Below, piece by piece: positions 16,470 to 26,478 of a stretch of DNA of 33,032 nucleotides. Source of the stretch: an uncultured Ignavibacteria bacterium (GTDB taxonomy: Bacteria; Bacteroidota; Ignavibacteria; Ignavibacteriales; Melioribacteraceae); NCBI GenBank assembly GCA_937930275.1, contig CALGLM010000362.1:1-33032 (forward strand). The letters run 5' to 3'. A program made the translations under genes and the position numbers. The notes beneath the pieces are model-generated. The model ran no database searches, was not told the DNA's origin, and was given only the letters and a program-made list of their open reading frames with translations. Numbering within the stretch: position 1 is the first letter of the stretch; the number at the start of each line of letters is the position of its first letter.

Positions 16470-18740
16470 TTGGAAATTAACAATAATAATATAAATTCTC
16501 GAGAATTTGAAGCCACATCTTTTAAAGAATATCTTAATATTATTAGGCAAAATTTAACGCCTATTTTATTAATTTCAATTACCGGTCTCCTTGTTTCGGT
16601 TTTGTATGCTTATAATGCCAGAGATATATTTAAATCAGTAACCAGTTTGAAAATTTCAAAACCTCAAGGTTCTATATTAAATTCGCCTTTAATACCTGAA
16701 TTCCAAGATTTTGGAAGTGATAGATTTATAGCTAACGAAATTGAAGTATTAAAAAGTTATACAATTAAAGAAAAAGTTGCTAATTCTCTTATTGAAAATT
16801 TCAATATTGTAGGGGAAAGAGATAGTTTTTATTTGTTACTTGATTTTGACAAAAAGGTCGGAGATAATAAATCTACAAAAATTAAATCTGTACCGGAAAT
16901 TATTGCCACACTGGAAACAAAAGTCGGTATTGAGCAGAAAAGAGGACTTGATATTGTCGAAATATCAGTGGAATCACCTTCAGCTTTTGAAGCTGCTTTA
17001 ATTGCCAATCTGTATGCAGAAGCATATAAATTGTTTAACTTACAAATTAATCGTGCTCAGCTAACAACCGTTAAAGAGTTCCTTTTTCAACAAAGAAATG
17101 AAAAAATGGTTGAATTAAATAGAGCCGAAGAAATATTAAAAAATTATCAAGAACAAAAAGGTATTGTTGAATTACCCGAGCAAGCAAGAGCATTAATTCA
17201 ACAGTTGACAGATTTTGAATCAAGACGAAATGCCGGACAAATTGATTTGATGATTGCCGAAAAAAATCTTAAGGAATTAAAATCCGAAATGGAAAAACAA
17301 GATCCAAGGATTAAAGATTACTTGGAAAGTTTTGCAGCTGAACCCTATTTAAGACAATTGCAAGAAAACATTGCTCAATTGGAATCACAAAGAGATTTGG
17401 CAATAGCAAATAATCAGCAATCAAGAAACAGTACGATAGTTGCTGATTTTGAAAAGAGAATAAAAGAATTAAAAGATAAACTAAACTCTAAAATTAATAC
17501 ATATAAAGCTGGTATTTTTGCCTCAAGTCCCGAAGAAATTAAAGAATTGAGCCGAAAAGTTTTAGAAGCTGAATTAACATATCAAGGATTACTTGCAAGC
17601 GTAAAACAATTAGATGTTGTTGTAAAAGACTACGAAAAGAATTTTAACGAATTACCAAAGCGAACTATTGATTTAGCTAAACTTGAACGCGATAGAGCTG
17701 CTTATGAAAAACTATATCAATTAGTAGAAGAAAAGTATCAAGAAGCATTAATAAACGAACAATCGGCACCGGGTAATGTTTTAATAGTTGACGTTGCAAG
17801 GCGAGCAGATAAACCATCAAAGCCTAACAGAAGCTTAATAGTATTGGTTGGGTTGGTACTTGGTGTAGGTCTTGGTTTTGGTTTTGCATTTATGAAAAAC
17901 TATTTTGATAATACAATTAAAACACCTGAAGACATTCAACGCAAAAATATAAATGTATTAGCTTGGGTTCCATTAATTGAAGGTATCGATTTAAAGGGAA
18001 ATGAGTTTGAATTTATTGTTGCAAAACGACCTGACTCTATTCCGTCTGAAGCTTTTAGAGCATTACGTACAAGAATTCAATTTTCAAAAGTTGAAAAAGA
18101 TTCTATAAAAACAATATTAATTACATCATCAACACCTCGAGAAGGTAAAACAACTATTTCCGTAAATTTGGCAGGAAGTTTTGCAAATGCCGGTAAAAAG
18201 ACATTAATTGTTGATTGCGACTTAAGAAAGCCGAGAATGCATAATGTATTTAAAGTAAAACGTTTCCCTGGTATTACGGATCATTTCTTCGGTCAAGCAA
18301 GTTATGAAGAAATAATTAGAAAATCTGAGGTTGATAATTTATATTATATTACTGCCGGAACAATTCCTCCTAACCCTTCCGAATTATTAAGTAGTCAGTT
18401 AATGACTGATTTCCTAAGTAAAGTAAGACAAGATTATGATATAGTAATTGTTGACTCACCGCCGGTAATTGCAGTAACCGACTCGGAAATTTTAAGTCGG
18501 TTAGTTGATGTAAGTTTATTAGTTGTATCTGCTAATCAAACTGATAAAGAATTAATGATGAAATCGACTGAATTATTAAGTCACGATCATGGTTCTTTTG
18601 TCGGAGTAATTTTAAATAACTTTAGTTATAAAGCCGGTTATGGTTCATACTACAAATACTACTATTATTATTCCAGACCTTCCGCAACAGGAAGAACAGA
18701 TAAACAATTACCGACCGGTAATGAAGATAAAAAAGCTTAA
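16470..18740 (+). CDS. Wzc-type polysaccharide co-polymerase / tyrosine autokinase
   Basis: A 756-residue inner-membrane protein of full BY-kinase size. The Wzz domain has membrane helices at about 31-48 and 454-475, with a long periplasmic coiled-coil region between (about 190-430). The cytoplasmic kinase has Walker A (STPREGKTT, Lys560), Walker A' (LIVDCDLRKPR near 579-589) and Walker B (DIVIVDSPP, about 657-665). The C-terminal tail has eight tyrosines between 724 and 734, the autophosphorylation cluster that controls chain length and assembly in the family. No matching low-molecular-weight phosphatase gene is in view. It starts at TTG, and its last 20 bases overlap the next gene. Confidence 0.95.
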   Translation: MEINNNNINSREFEATSFKEYLNIIRQNLTPILLISITGLLVSVLYAYNARDIFKSVTSLKISKPQGSILNSPLIPEFQDFGSDRFIANEIEVLKSYTIKEKVANSLIENFNIVGERDSFYLLLDFDKKVGDNKSTKIKSVPEIIATLETKVGIEQKRGLDIVEISVESPSAFEAALIANLYAEAYKLFNLQINRAQLTTVKEFLFQQRNEKMVELNRAEEILKNYQEQKGIVELPEQARALIQQLTDFESRRNAGQIDLMIAEKNLKELKSEMEKQDPRIKDYLESFAAEPYLRQLQENIAQLESQRDLAIANNQQSRNSTIVADFEKRIKELKDKLNSKINTYKAGIFASSPEEIKELSRKVLEAELTYQGLLASVKQLDVVVKDYEKNFNELPKRTIDLAKLERDRAAYEKLYQLVEEKYQEALINEQSAPGNVLIVDVARRADKPSKPNRSLIVLVGLVLGVGLGFGFAFMKNYFDNTIKTPEDIQRKNINVLAWVPLIEGIDLKGNEFEFIVAKRPDSIPSEAFRALRTRIQFSKVEKDSIKTILITSSTPREGKTTISVNLAGSFANAGKKTLIVDCDLRKPRMHNVFKVKRFPGITDHFFGQASYEEIIRKSEVDNLYYITAGTIPPNPSELLSSQLMTDFLSKVRQDYDIVIVDSPPVIAVTDSEILSRLVDVSLLVVSANQTDKELMMKSTELLSHDHGSFVGVILNNFSYKAGYGSYYKYYYYYSRPSATGRTDKQLPTGNEDKKA

Positions 18741-20346
18741 ATTGAAAAACTATTTTCTGAAAATTCTATTAATATATTTTGGAATTACCGTTGTTAGCTT
18801 GGCACAATTAAATCCAAGCTACAGCGGTCGGGCTAATTTATTCAGTTATGACTCTACTCGTCAATTTTTTGCCTCAAGTCAATTTGTTACTACGGCAGAC
18901 GGAATCTTAGATGCTGATGAATATTATGTAGGACCCGGAGATAAGTTATTATTTATTATTTCAGGGGTAAACCCGATTACATTTTCTTCGATTATTGACT
19001 ATGAGGGGAATGTATTTATTGACCAAGTGGGTATTATTAGTGTAAAAGATTTGACTTTAAGCAAAGCACGGGAAAAAATTAAAGACCAATTAAAAAATTT
19101 TTTTAAGAGTGGTAAAATAGATATAACTTTAACCGAATTTAAGAAAATTAAAGTCTCGTTAATCGGTAATGTTGTAAAGCCTTATACTTACAATTTAAAC
19201 GGGAATACAAGATTATTAGAATTGGTTATGAATTCTTATGGTGTATTTTCAAATTCGGATATGCGTAATATAGAAATTAAAGACAACTTGGGAAATACAC
19301 AAAGCTTTGATTTAACAAAGTACATGCGGTTAGGTGAGAAATTACAAAATCCATTCTTACGAGAAGGATCAATAGTTAATATTAAAAGAGTTGATAAGAC
19401 TGTTGTTGTTTTTGGAAATGTTGTTTACCAAGGTACTTATGAATATCGTGAAGGTGAAACGGTCGCAGATTTAATTAAATTATGCGGAGGTTTAGAATAT
19501 AAAGCAAGAAAAGATAGTATTGAGCAAATTCAATTTGTAAACAATACAAAAGAAACAAAAATTAATTACTTTTCGTATGATGAAATAAATAACGGCAATA
19601 TTTTACTTAAGCCGGGTGATAAGATTGTTGTTAGAGAAAAACCGGAATTTATGATTGATAGATTTGTTAGAGTATCCGGTTTTGTTAATTCACCTGGTTA
19701 TTATAGAATTGAAAAAGATAAAACTACATTAAAAGATTTAATTATCAATCAAGTCGGCGGTTTTAGAGAAAAAGCTTCTTTAAAAGATGCTTATGTTTTA
19801 AGGACTCATTCCGAAGAAAAACCTGACTTAGAGTTTTTAAGATTAAAAAATTTGCAGCGTGCTGATATGTCTGATGTTGAGTACGATTATTTAAAAGCGA
19901 TGACCCGCCACGAAAAGGGAAAAATGGTTGTTGATTTTGAAAAATTGTTTTTGCTTGGCGATCAGAAAGAAAATATTATATTGAAAGAAGGGGATGAAAT
20001 ATACGTACCCGAAGCAGTTAATTATGTTACTGTTGTTGGACAAGCCGTAAAACCGGGAAATATAATATTTGATCCTAAATTAACTGTTGATGATTACATA
20101 CGTTTATCCGGCGGATTTGCATGGCGTGCAATTGAAGGGGAAGTTAGAGTAATTAAGGCTAATACAAAAGAATGGATTGATGCCGACGAAGTAGGCGAGC
20201 TGCAACCGGGAGATATAATTTGGATTCCGGAAGATCCGCCTCCTCCAAAGTTTTGGGATGTATTTAAAGATACAATGCTAATTGTAGGGCAGGTTGCAGC
20301 GCTAATAACTGCTGTTGTTGCGGTAATAATTTCTGCGAGGAATTAA
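18721..20346 (+). CDS. Polysaccharide export protein with Poly_export and four SLBB domains
   Basis: A 541-residue exported protein. I take the ATG at 18721 as start because it opens a clear signal peptide (MKIKKLKLKNYFLKILL, cleaved near LAQ); upstream in-frame codons lie in the wzc tail and give no leader. A Poly_export domain (about 68-140; YYVGPGDKLLF) is followed by four SLBB-like units (about 143-223, 227-308, 316-410, 436-503), each with a G-x-V turn such as VVVFGNVVYQGTY. A hydrophobic helix (about 518-539) ends the protein, in the place of the Wza helix that crosses the outer membrane. It is the likely export channel partner of the Wzc-type kinase. No lipobox is seen, unlike Wza. Confidence 0.9.
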   Translation: MKIKKLKLKNYFLKILLIYFGITVVSLAQLNPSYSGRANLFSYDSTRQFFASSQFVTTADGILDADEYYVGPGDKLLFIISGVNPITFSSIIDYEGNVFIDQVGIISVKDLTLSKAREKIKDQLKNFFKSGKIDITLTEFKKIKVSLIGNVVKPYTYNLNGNTRLLELVMNSYGVFSNSDMRNIEIKDNLGNTQSFDLTKYMRLGEKLQNPFLREGSIVNIKRVDKTVVVFGNVVYQGTYEYREGETVADLIKLCGGLEYKARKDSIEQIQFVNNTKETKINYFSYDEINNGNILLKPGDKIVVREKPEFMIDRFVRVSGFVNSPGYYRIEKDKTTLKDLIINQVGGFREKASLKDAYVLRTHSEEKPDLEFLRLKNLQRADMSDVEYDYLKAMTRHEKGKMVVDFEKLFLLGDQKENIILKEGDEIYVPEAVNYVTVVGQAVKPGNIIFDPKLTVDDYIRLSGGFAWRAIEGEVRVIKANTKEWIDADEVGELQPGDIIWIPEDPPPPKFWDVFKDTMLIVGQVAALITAVVAVIISARN

Positions 20347-20347
20347 T

Positions 20348-21484
20348 TTGACCTACCATGATATACTGAATATTCTTATATTCAACAGAAAACAGATATT
20401 AACAGTTACAATTATTAGCAGTATTATTTTTGGACTACTACACTTTATTGTTTCACCTGTAAGTTACTCTGCCGAAGTTACCGTACTACCTCCGAGTGAC
20501 GAAGAGCCTGCTTCTTTAAGTAATTTGTTAGCAGGCGGCGGGGATATATCAAGTTTTTTAAGTTTGGGTGGTTCGCGTGCTAATTCTTTATTAAATGCCG
20601 AGATTTTAAAAAGTCGTTCTGTTGCTGAAGCCGTAATAGATACATTTAAATTATTAGATTATTTTGATACGGATGATATTCATGTAGCCGCCTCAAAATT
20701 GCAGAAAATTGTTTCAGTTGAAGTTACAAAAGAAGGTATTCTAAAATTTTCAATTGAGATGGAGACTCCGTATTTTGGTCGTTTTACTAAATCAAATGAT
20801 TTAATAAAGAAAAATGTTGCGTTAATTGCTAATAAATTTGTTGAAATACTTGATAAAGTTAATAACGAAAAAGTAAATATTAAAGCTAAAAGTAGCAGGA
20901 TATTTGTTGAAAAACAAGTTGCTGAAATTAAAACAAAACTTGATAGCAGCGAACAAAAGTTAAAAGAATTCCAGCAACAATATAAAACCGTTTCGTTAAA
21001 CGATCAACTATCTGCTGCAATTGAAAATGCTGCTAAATTAAAAAGCGAGATAGTTACTACCGAGATACAGATTAGTTCGTTAAAGTTTAGCTTATCTGAT
21101 GAAAGCCAAACTATTCAAAATTTGAATAAAAAACTTGGTATATTAAAACAACAATATCAAAAATTCGATTCAGGTGAGAAAGGTGAAACAGATTATTTAC
21201 CTGCATTTTCGGAAGTACCTGATATTATAAAAACATATGCGGAATTAACCAGGGATGTGAAAATATTTAATGAAGTATATTTGTTTTTGCAAAAACAATA
21301 CTTTAAAGAAACAATTCAAGAAAACAAGACTGTTAGTACAGTACAAGTATTAGATCCCGCGGTTGTTCCATTTAAATCATCGGGTCCAAAATTAGTATTA
21401 GATACAATTGTTTTTGCAATTATTATGTTTTTATTAACAATATTAATAAATATTTATAAAGAAAAAAAAGTAGGGCTAAAATGA
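20348..21484 (+). CDS. Wzz/GumC-like chain-length determinant without a kinase domain
   Basis: A 378-residue inner-membrane protein starting at TTG. It has membrane helices at about 17-38 and 353-371 around a periplasmic region with a strong coiled coil (about 185-275). The N-terminal [16 protein letters not shown] and the [14 protein letters not shown] before the last helix are typical of Wzz-family proteins. It lacks the cytoplasmic tyrosine-kinase part seen in the protein at 16470, so the locus has two co-polymerase-type proteins. It lies 1 nt after the SLBB gene and overlaps the next gene by 4 nt. Confidence 0.88.
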   Translation: MTYHDILNILIFNRKQILTVTIISSIIFGLLHFIVSPVSYSAEVTVLPPSDEEPASLSNLLAGGGDISSFLSLGGSRANSLLNAEILKSRSVAEAVIDTFKLLDYFDTDDIHVAASKLQKIVSVEVTKEGILKFSIEMETPYFGRFTKSNDLIKKNVALIANKFVEILDKVNNEKVNIKAKSSRIFVEKQVAEIKTKLDSSEQKLKEFQQQYKTVSLNDQLSAAIENAAKLKSEIVTTEIQISSLKFSLSDESQTIQNLNKKLGILKQQYQKFDSGEKGETDYLPAFSEVPDIIKTYAELTRDVKIFNEVYLFLQKQYFKETIQENKTVSTVQVLDPAVVPFKSSGPKLVLDTIVFAIIMFLLTILINIYKEKKVGLK

Positions 21485-22419
21485 AAAAAACTGTTGTAAT
21501 AACAGGTGGTGCGGGATTTTTAGGTTCTCATTTATGCGATAAAATGATAGCCGAAGGATATAGGGTAATATGCGTTGATAATTTATTGACCGGTAATGTA
21601 CGAAATATCGAACATTTATTTGGTAATGAAGATTTTACATTCATAAAACACGATATAACAAATTTTATACATGTTCCGGGTGAGGTTCATTATATTCTGC
21701 ACTTTGCTTCACCGGCAAGTCCTATTGATTATTTAAAATTACCAATACAGACTCTTAAAGTCGGTTCTCTCGGTACTCATAAAGTATTGGGGTTGGCAAA
21801 AGAAAAAAAAGCAAGGATATTATTAGCTTCTACAAGTGAAGTTTACGGTGATCCTGTAGTTCACCCGCAGCGTGAAGATTATTGGGGGAATGTTAACCCT
21901 ATTGGTCCACGTGGTGTTTACGATGAGGCAAAAAGGTTTGCCGAAGCAATGACGATGGCTTATAATAGGTATCATCATGTCGAAACACGAATAGTTAGAA
22001 TATTTAATACTTACGGACCCCGTATGCGTCTTAATGACGGTAGGGCATTACCTGCTTTTGTTTCACAAGCTTTAAACGGTGAAGATATCACCGTTTTCGG
22101 AGACGGTTCGCAGACAAGGAGTTTTTGTTATGTTAGTGATTTAGTTGACGGTATTTACAAACTTTTACTCTCCGATACTTCAGATCCTATTAATATTGGT
22201 AATCCCGCAGAAATTACTATTAAACAATTTGCCGAAGAAGTAATAAAAATAACTAATGCAAATAGTAAAATTATTTATCATCCTCTACCCGAAGATGATC
22301 CTAAAGTTAGGCAACCCGATATTACTAAGGCAAAAGCAATTTTAGGCTGGGAGCCAAAAGTTGATAGAGCAGAAGGATTGAGAATTACAATAGATTACTT
22401 TAAATCGATTGTAAAATAA
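21481..22419 (+). CDS. UDP-glucuronic acid decarboxylase (UDP-xylose synthase)
   Basis: A 312-residue extended short-chain dehydrogenase. The NAD-binding motif is [13 protein letters not shown] (8-20). Catalytic residues are visible: Thr118 and Glu120 in STSEVYG, Tyr147 and Lys151 in YDEAKR. The substrate-side RRPD-like element is DPKVRQPDI with Arg277. [16 protein letters not shown] and [10 protein letters not shown] are characteristic of UDP-glucuronate decarboxylases, which make UDP-xylose or the 4-keto-pentose, rather than of epimerases. Its ATG overlaps the upstream stop (ATGA), linking pentose donor supply to the polysaccharide module. Confidence 0.9.
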   Translation: MKKTVVITGGAGFLGSHLCDKMIAEGYRVICVDNLLTGNVRNIEHLFGNEDFTFIKHDITNFIHVPGEVHYILHFASPASPIDYLKLPIQTLKVGSLGTHKVLGLAKEKKARILLASTSEVYGDPVVHPQREDYWGNVNPIGPRGVYDEAKRFAEAMTMAYNRYHHVETRIVRIFNTYGPRMRLNDGRALPAFVSQALNGEDITVFGDGSQTRSFCYVSDLVDGIYKLLLSDTSDPINIGNPAEITIKQFAEEVIKITNANSKIIYHPLPEDDPKVRQPDITKAKAILGWEPKVDRAEGLRITIDYFKSIVK

Positions 22420-22430
22420 TTAAAAACAGA

Positions 22431-22458
22431 CGAATTAATTACAACAAATATTAATTCG
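22431..22458. terminator. Weak hairpin between converging genes
   Basis: CGAATTAAT (22431-22439) pairs with ATTAATTCG (22450-22458) around a 10-nt loop, between the end of the decarboxylase gene and the end of the hydrolase gene. The stem is AT-rich and no clean T-run follows, so it is at best a weak terminator. Confidence 0.25.
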
Positions 22459-23494
22459 CAATAATCTTAATAATATGTGAAAATATTTGCGCATTCCCTT
22501 TTATTTTCCATTTCTCGCTATAGTTTATAGCAATCGAAGTTTTTAATGCCGGGAAATATATTAATTGAGTTCCCCAAAAACCTGTATGTGTATAACCTTC
22601 TATACCTTCTAACTCTACTCTAAATATTCCGAATCTATAATCTAATTCCGGTATTGTTTCATAATTATTTTTTGTTAGCATAATCTGCAAAGTATTATCG
22701 TACTTAAATATTTTGGAATTGAACAACGAATAAAAGAAGAATGAAAGTTCTTTGCAGTTTGAAAGTAAACCTCCGCCTCCATATAAATCAATTGAAGGAT
22801 GAAAATGAAAAGTATCATTATGGTTCAAGTATTGATGAATTCTATTAGTACTTTCTTCATGTTCCCAAACGGTATTTTTCATATTTAATTTGTTTAAGTC
22901 AATATACTTATTTACCGCGTTGAATAACGGCAGTTTAGTAATTTGTTCAATTATTTCACCAAGTAAAATATATCCTGTATCTGAATAATTAAAAGATTTA
23001 CCCGGTTCGTTTAACTTAGAACCGTAATTTATACAAGTCTCTACTTGTTCAATTCTGGTCCATTTATAATTTGGCGAAGTTTTTAAAAGGTTGTTAAATT
23101 TTTCGGAGTTGGTATGATCATATATCCCGCTTGAGTGAGATAACAGATGTTTAATTTTAATTTTATTTACATCATAGTTACCTTTCAATAGTAATTCTAA
23201 ATAATTTATTGGTAAATAGTTGCATATACTACTATCAATATCTATCAGCTTTTCCTCAAAAAGTCTTAAAATTGTTGCAGCTACAAAAGTTTTTGTAACA
23301 CTTGCAATTCTAAATAAATCAGTTGACTTTAATAGTGTTTTGGCTATGTAATCAGCATAACCGGCAGCAAAACCTTTCGAAATATTACAATCCGGACAAT
23401 ATATATAAGCTGAAATACCAATAGTGGTATCATCAGTTGCATTATAAATTAAATTATTAATATTTACTGATTTTAAGGCAAAATTTGTAATCAC
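22451..23494 (-). CDS. Serine hydrolase of the beta-lactamase / class C penicillin-binding family
   Basis: A 347-residue protein with the beta-lactamase-family active site: SxxK as SVTK (Ser65, Lys68), YxN-type YSD (Tyr170), and a KTG-equivalent HTG in GYTHTGFWGTQ near the end. The motif NYSDTGYILLGEIIEQ is typical of class C beta-lactamase-like esterases and D-alanyl peptidases. No signal peptide is visible from the GTG start at 23494, and the N-terminus is weakly related to the family, so it may be cytoplasmic or the true start may differ. Substrate is unknown. It stands alone between the polysaccharide operon and groEL. Confidence 0.85.
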   Translation of the reverse strand: MITNFALKSVNINNLIYNATDDTTIGISAYIYCPDCNISKGFAAGYADYIAKTLLKSTDLFRIASVTKTFVAATILRLFEEKLIDIDSSICNYLPINYLELLLKGNYDVNKIKIKHLLSHSSGIYDHTNSEKFNNLLKTSPNYKWTRIEQVETCINYGSKLNEPGKSFNYSDTGYILLGEIIEQITKLPLFNAVNKYIDLNKLNMKNTVWEHEESTNRIHQYLNHNDTFHFHPSIDLYGGGGLLSNCKELSFFFYSLFNSKIFKYDNTLQIMLTKNNYETIPELDYRFGIFRVELEGIEGYTHTGFWGTQLIYFPALKTSIAINYSEKWKIKGNAQIFSHIIKIIAN

Positions 23495-23546
23495 GGAATC
23501 TCATAAAAATTAAACTAAGAATAGTAAATATAAAACATTTAAAACT

Positions 23547-23578
23547 AAAAACCCCTACCATTAAAAGTAGGGGTTTTT
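23547..23578 (-). terminator. Intrinsic terminator after groEL
   Basis: A perfect 12-bp stem (23547-23558 with 23567-23578; core CCCCTAC/GTAGGGG) with an 8-nt loop. Read on the minus strand it ends GGGGTTTTT then AGTTTT, and it lies 26 nt past the groEL stop. Confidence 0.88.
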
Positions 23579-23603
23579 TTTATTAACCAATTTCGGTTAT
23601 CTA

Positions 23604-25256
<1,653 letters not shown>

Positions 25257-25556
25257 TTATTTGTTAACAATTCCAAAAATATCGCTTTCGCGCATTATTA
25301 AATAATCTTCTTGATCAATTCGAATTTCTGTTCCGCTATATTTCCCGTATAATACAACGTCACCAACTTTTACAGTTAACGGCATAACTTTTCCGTCTTC
25401 GGTTACTTTTCCGTTACCAACAGCTACTACTTTACCTTCAATCGGTTTTTCTTTTGCCGTATCCGGTAATATTATTCCGCCTTTTGTCTTTTCTTCGGCT
25501 TCGCTTGGTTTTACTACTACTCTGTCATGCAAAGGTTTAATTTTGAAATCCGACAT
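25257..25556 (-). CDS. groES: Co-chaperonin GroES (Hsp10)
   Basis: A 99-residue lid of the chaperonin. The start [21 protein letters not shown], the mobile-loop region [13 protein letters not shown] and the roof/end [26 protein letters not shown] are all typical. It is the first gene of groESL and lies 33 nt from the CIRCE operator. Confidence 0.98.
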   Translation of the reverse strand: MSDFKIKPLHDRVVVKPSEAEEKTKGGIILPDTAKEKPIEGKVVAVGNGKVTEDGKVMPLTVKVGDVVLYGKYSGTEIRIDQEDYLIMRESDIFGIVNK

Positions 25557-25589
25557 TTTATTACTCCTTAAAATTGTTATAAATTGTTG

Positions 25590-25616
25590 TTAGCACTCAA
25601 TAATTACGAGTGCTAA
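25590..25616 (-). promoter_or_regulatory. CIRCE operator for HrcA
   Basis: TTAGCACTC, nine bases (AATAATTAC), GAGTGCTAA: an exact match to the CIRCE consensus with the canonical 9-nt spacer. HrcA binds this site and represses heat-shock genes until stress. The hrcA gene itself is not in the window. Confidence 0.97.
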
Positions 25617-25643
25617 TATATAACATTTTAACGATTTTTTCAA
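25615..25643 (-). promoter_or_regulatory. groESL promoter, sigma-70 type
   Basis: On the minus strand TTGAAA (25643-25638), a 17-nt spacer and TATATT (25620-25615). The -10 box overlaps the edge of the CIRCE, and the expected transcript start falls inside it, so HrcA binding would block initiation directly. Confidence 0.72.
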
Positions 25644-26225
25644 GTATTAGGTTCCAAAAAAAATGAAAAATTGTTTTATAAAGACGGTATTAAACAGTTT
25701 TTTTCGATTAAGTTATTTCATTTTCATATCTTTGAATAATATAAATCCTTTATGGGAATATATTATTATTAAAAATTTTACTTTTTTTACTAATAATTTT
25801 TGATAAGATCGACTATAAATTAAATTTAATTAGAAACTATTAATTTTAAATACTTATATATTATAAGCATATTAATCTTTAGATTTAAATAGGTTTTAAG
25901 TAGAATAGTATTCTATAGTGGTTTTATCAAAATAAAAATGAAACAAAAAATATAACTCATCCCTAACCCCTCTGTTAACTGAATAATTAATAAAAGATGA
26001 GAATTTAATACCCAGCAACAATGCGTAATTGCATATATTATAATCAGTTATATAAATATTAGCGTCATCCATCTTTTCCTAAGAGAGGGAACGAGGGTGA
26101 GTTATGATACAATAATATTGCTACTTTTTCTTAAAGTACTCATTTTGATACAGTCCCAAAATTTAATGTTAATTAAAGGAGTGTAATTTATTATTATATA
26201 ACAAATTAGGACGATGTAGATGTTG
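25644..26225. other. Gene-poor stretch between groES and tRNA-Arg
   Basis: About 580 bp of very AT-rich DNA with no convincing gene. The only items I see are a 46-codon plus-strand open frame at 25663-25803 with no ribosome site, and the imperfect inverted-repeat element at 25954-26103. The element is noticeably more GC-rich at its ends than its surroundings. Confidence 0.6.
25954..26103. repeat. Imperfect inverted-repeat element, possible degenerate MITE
   Basis: AACTCATCCCTAACCCCTCT at 25954-25973 and AGAGGGAACGAGGGTGAGTT at 26084-26103 are imperfect reverse complements (14 of 20 positions by hand), with a second nested pair AAAAGATG (25992-25999) / CATCTTTT (26070-26077). The 150-bp unit holds no open frame. 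Its arms are C/G-rich in an AT-rich gap. A small non-autonomous mobile element or remnant fits this, but no target-site duplication is clear. Confidence 0.45.
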
Positions 26226-26299
26226 TGCCCCGAAGAGGATTCGAACCTCTGACCTACAGTTTAGGAAACTGACGCTCTATCCTACTGAGCTACCGGGGC
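26226..26299 (-). tRNA. tRNA-Arg (anticodon CCU)
   Basis: A 74-nt tRNA with a full cloverleaf: a seven-pair acceptor stem starting GCCCCGG with one G-U pair, D stem GCTC/GAGC, T arm AGAGG-TTCGAAT-CCTCT and discriminator A. The anticodon loop TTCCTAA puts CCT (complement of 26263-26265) at 34-36, reading AGG arginine codons. The outermost anticodon-stem pair (27-43) is a U-U mismatch. CCA is not encoded. Confidence 0.96.
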
Positions 26300-26322
26300 G
26301 ATTAAAAATAATTAAGATAACA

Positions 26323-26351
26323 AAAATAATAAATTTATTATTCTATCGCAA
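26323..26351 (-). promoter_or_regulatory. Likely tRNA-Arg promoter
   Basis: On the minus strand TTGCGA (26351-26346), 17 nt, then TATTTT (26328-26323). The downstream box also reads TATTTTTG, which fits the Bacteroidota-type TAnnTTTG element. The start would fall some 15-20 nt before the tRNA. Confidence 0.4.
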
Positions 26352-26478
26352 TTTATTTAATTTGTATGATTTTTTAATTTTTGTTTGATTTTATAATTTT
26401 AGATTTTATATTAAACAATAAAATTGAAATTTTATTTACTGACAATTTAAGACTACAATTAGCCCCACATGGATTGAT

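Noticed and set aside
18640..18720. Longer form of the large SLBB protein starting inside the wzc tail
   Set aside because: The signal peptide begins at the ATG at 18721; the upstream residues are an out-of-frame reading of the tyrosine-rich kinase tail.
25663..25803. 46-codon plus-strand open frame in the gap after the groES promoter
   Set aside because: No ribosome site, composition like the surrounding AT-rich DNA, and no recognisable motif; a chance frame is more likely.
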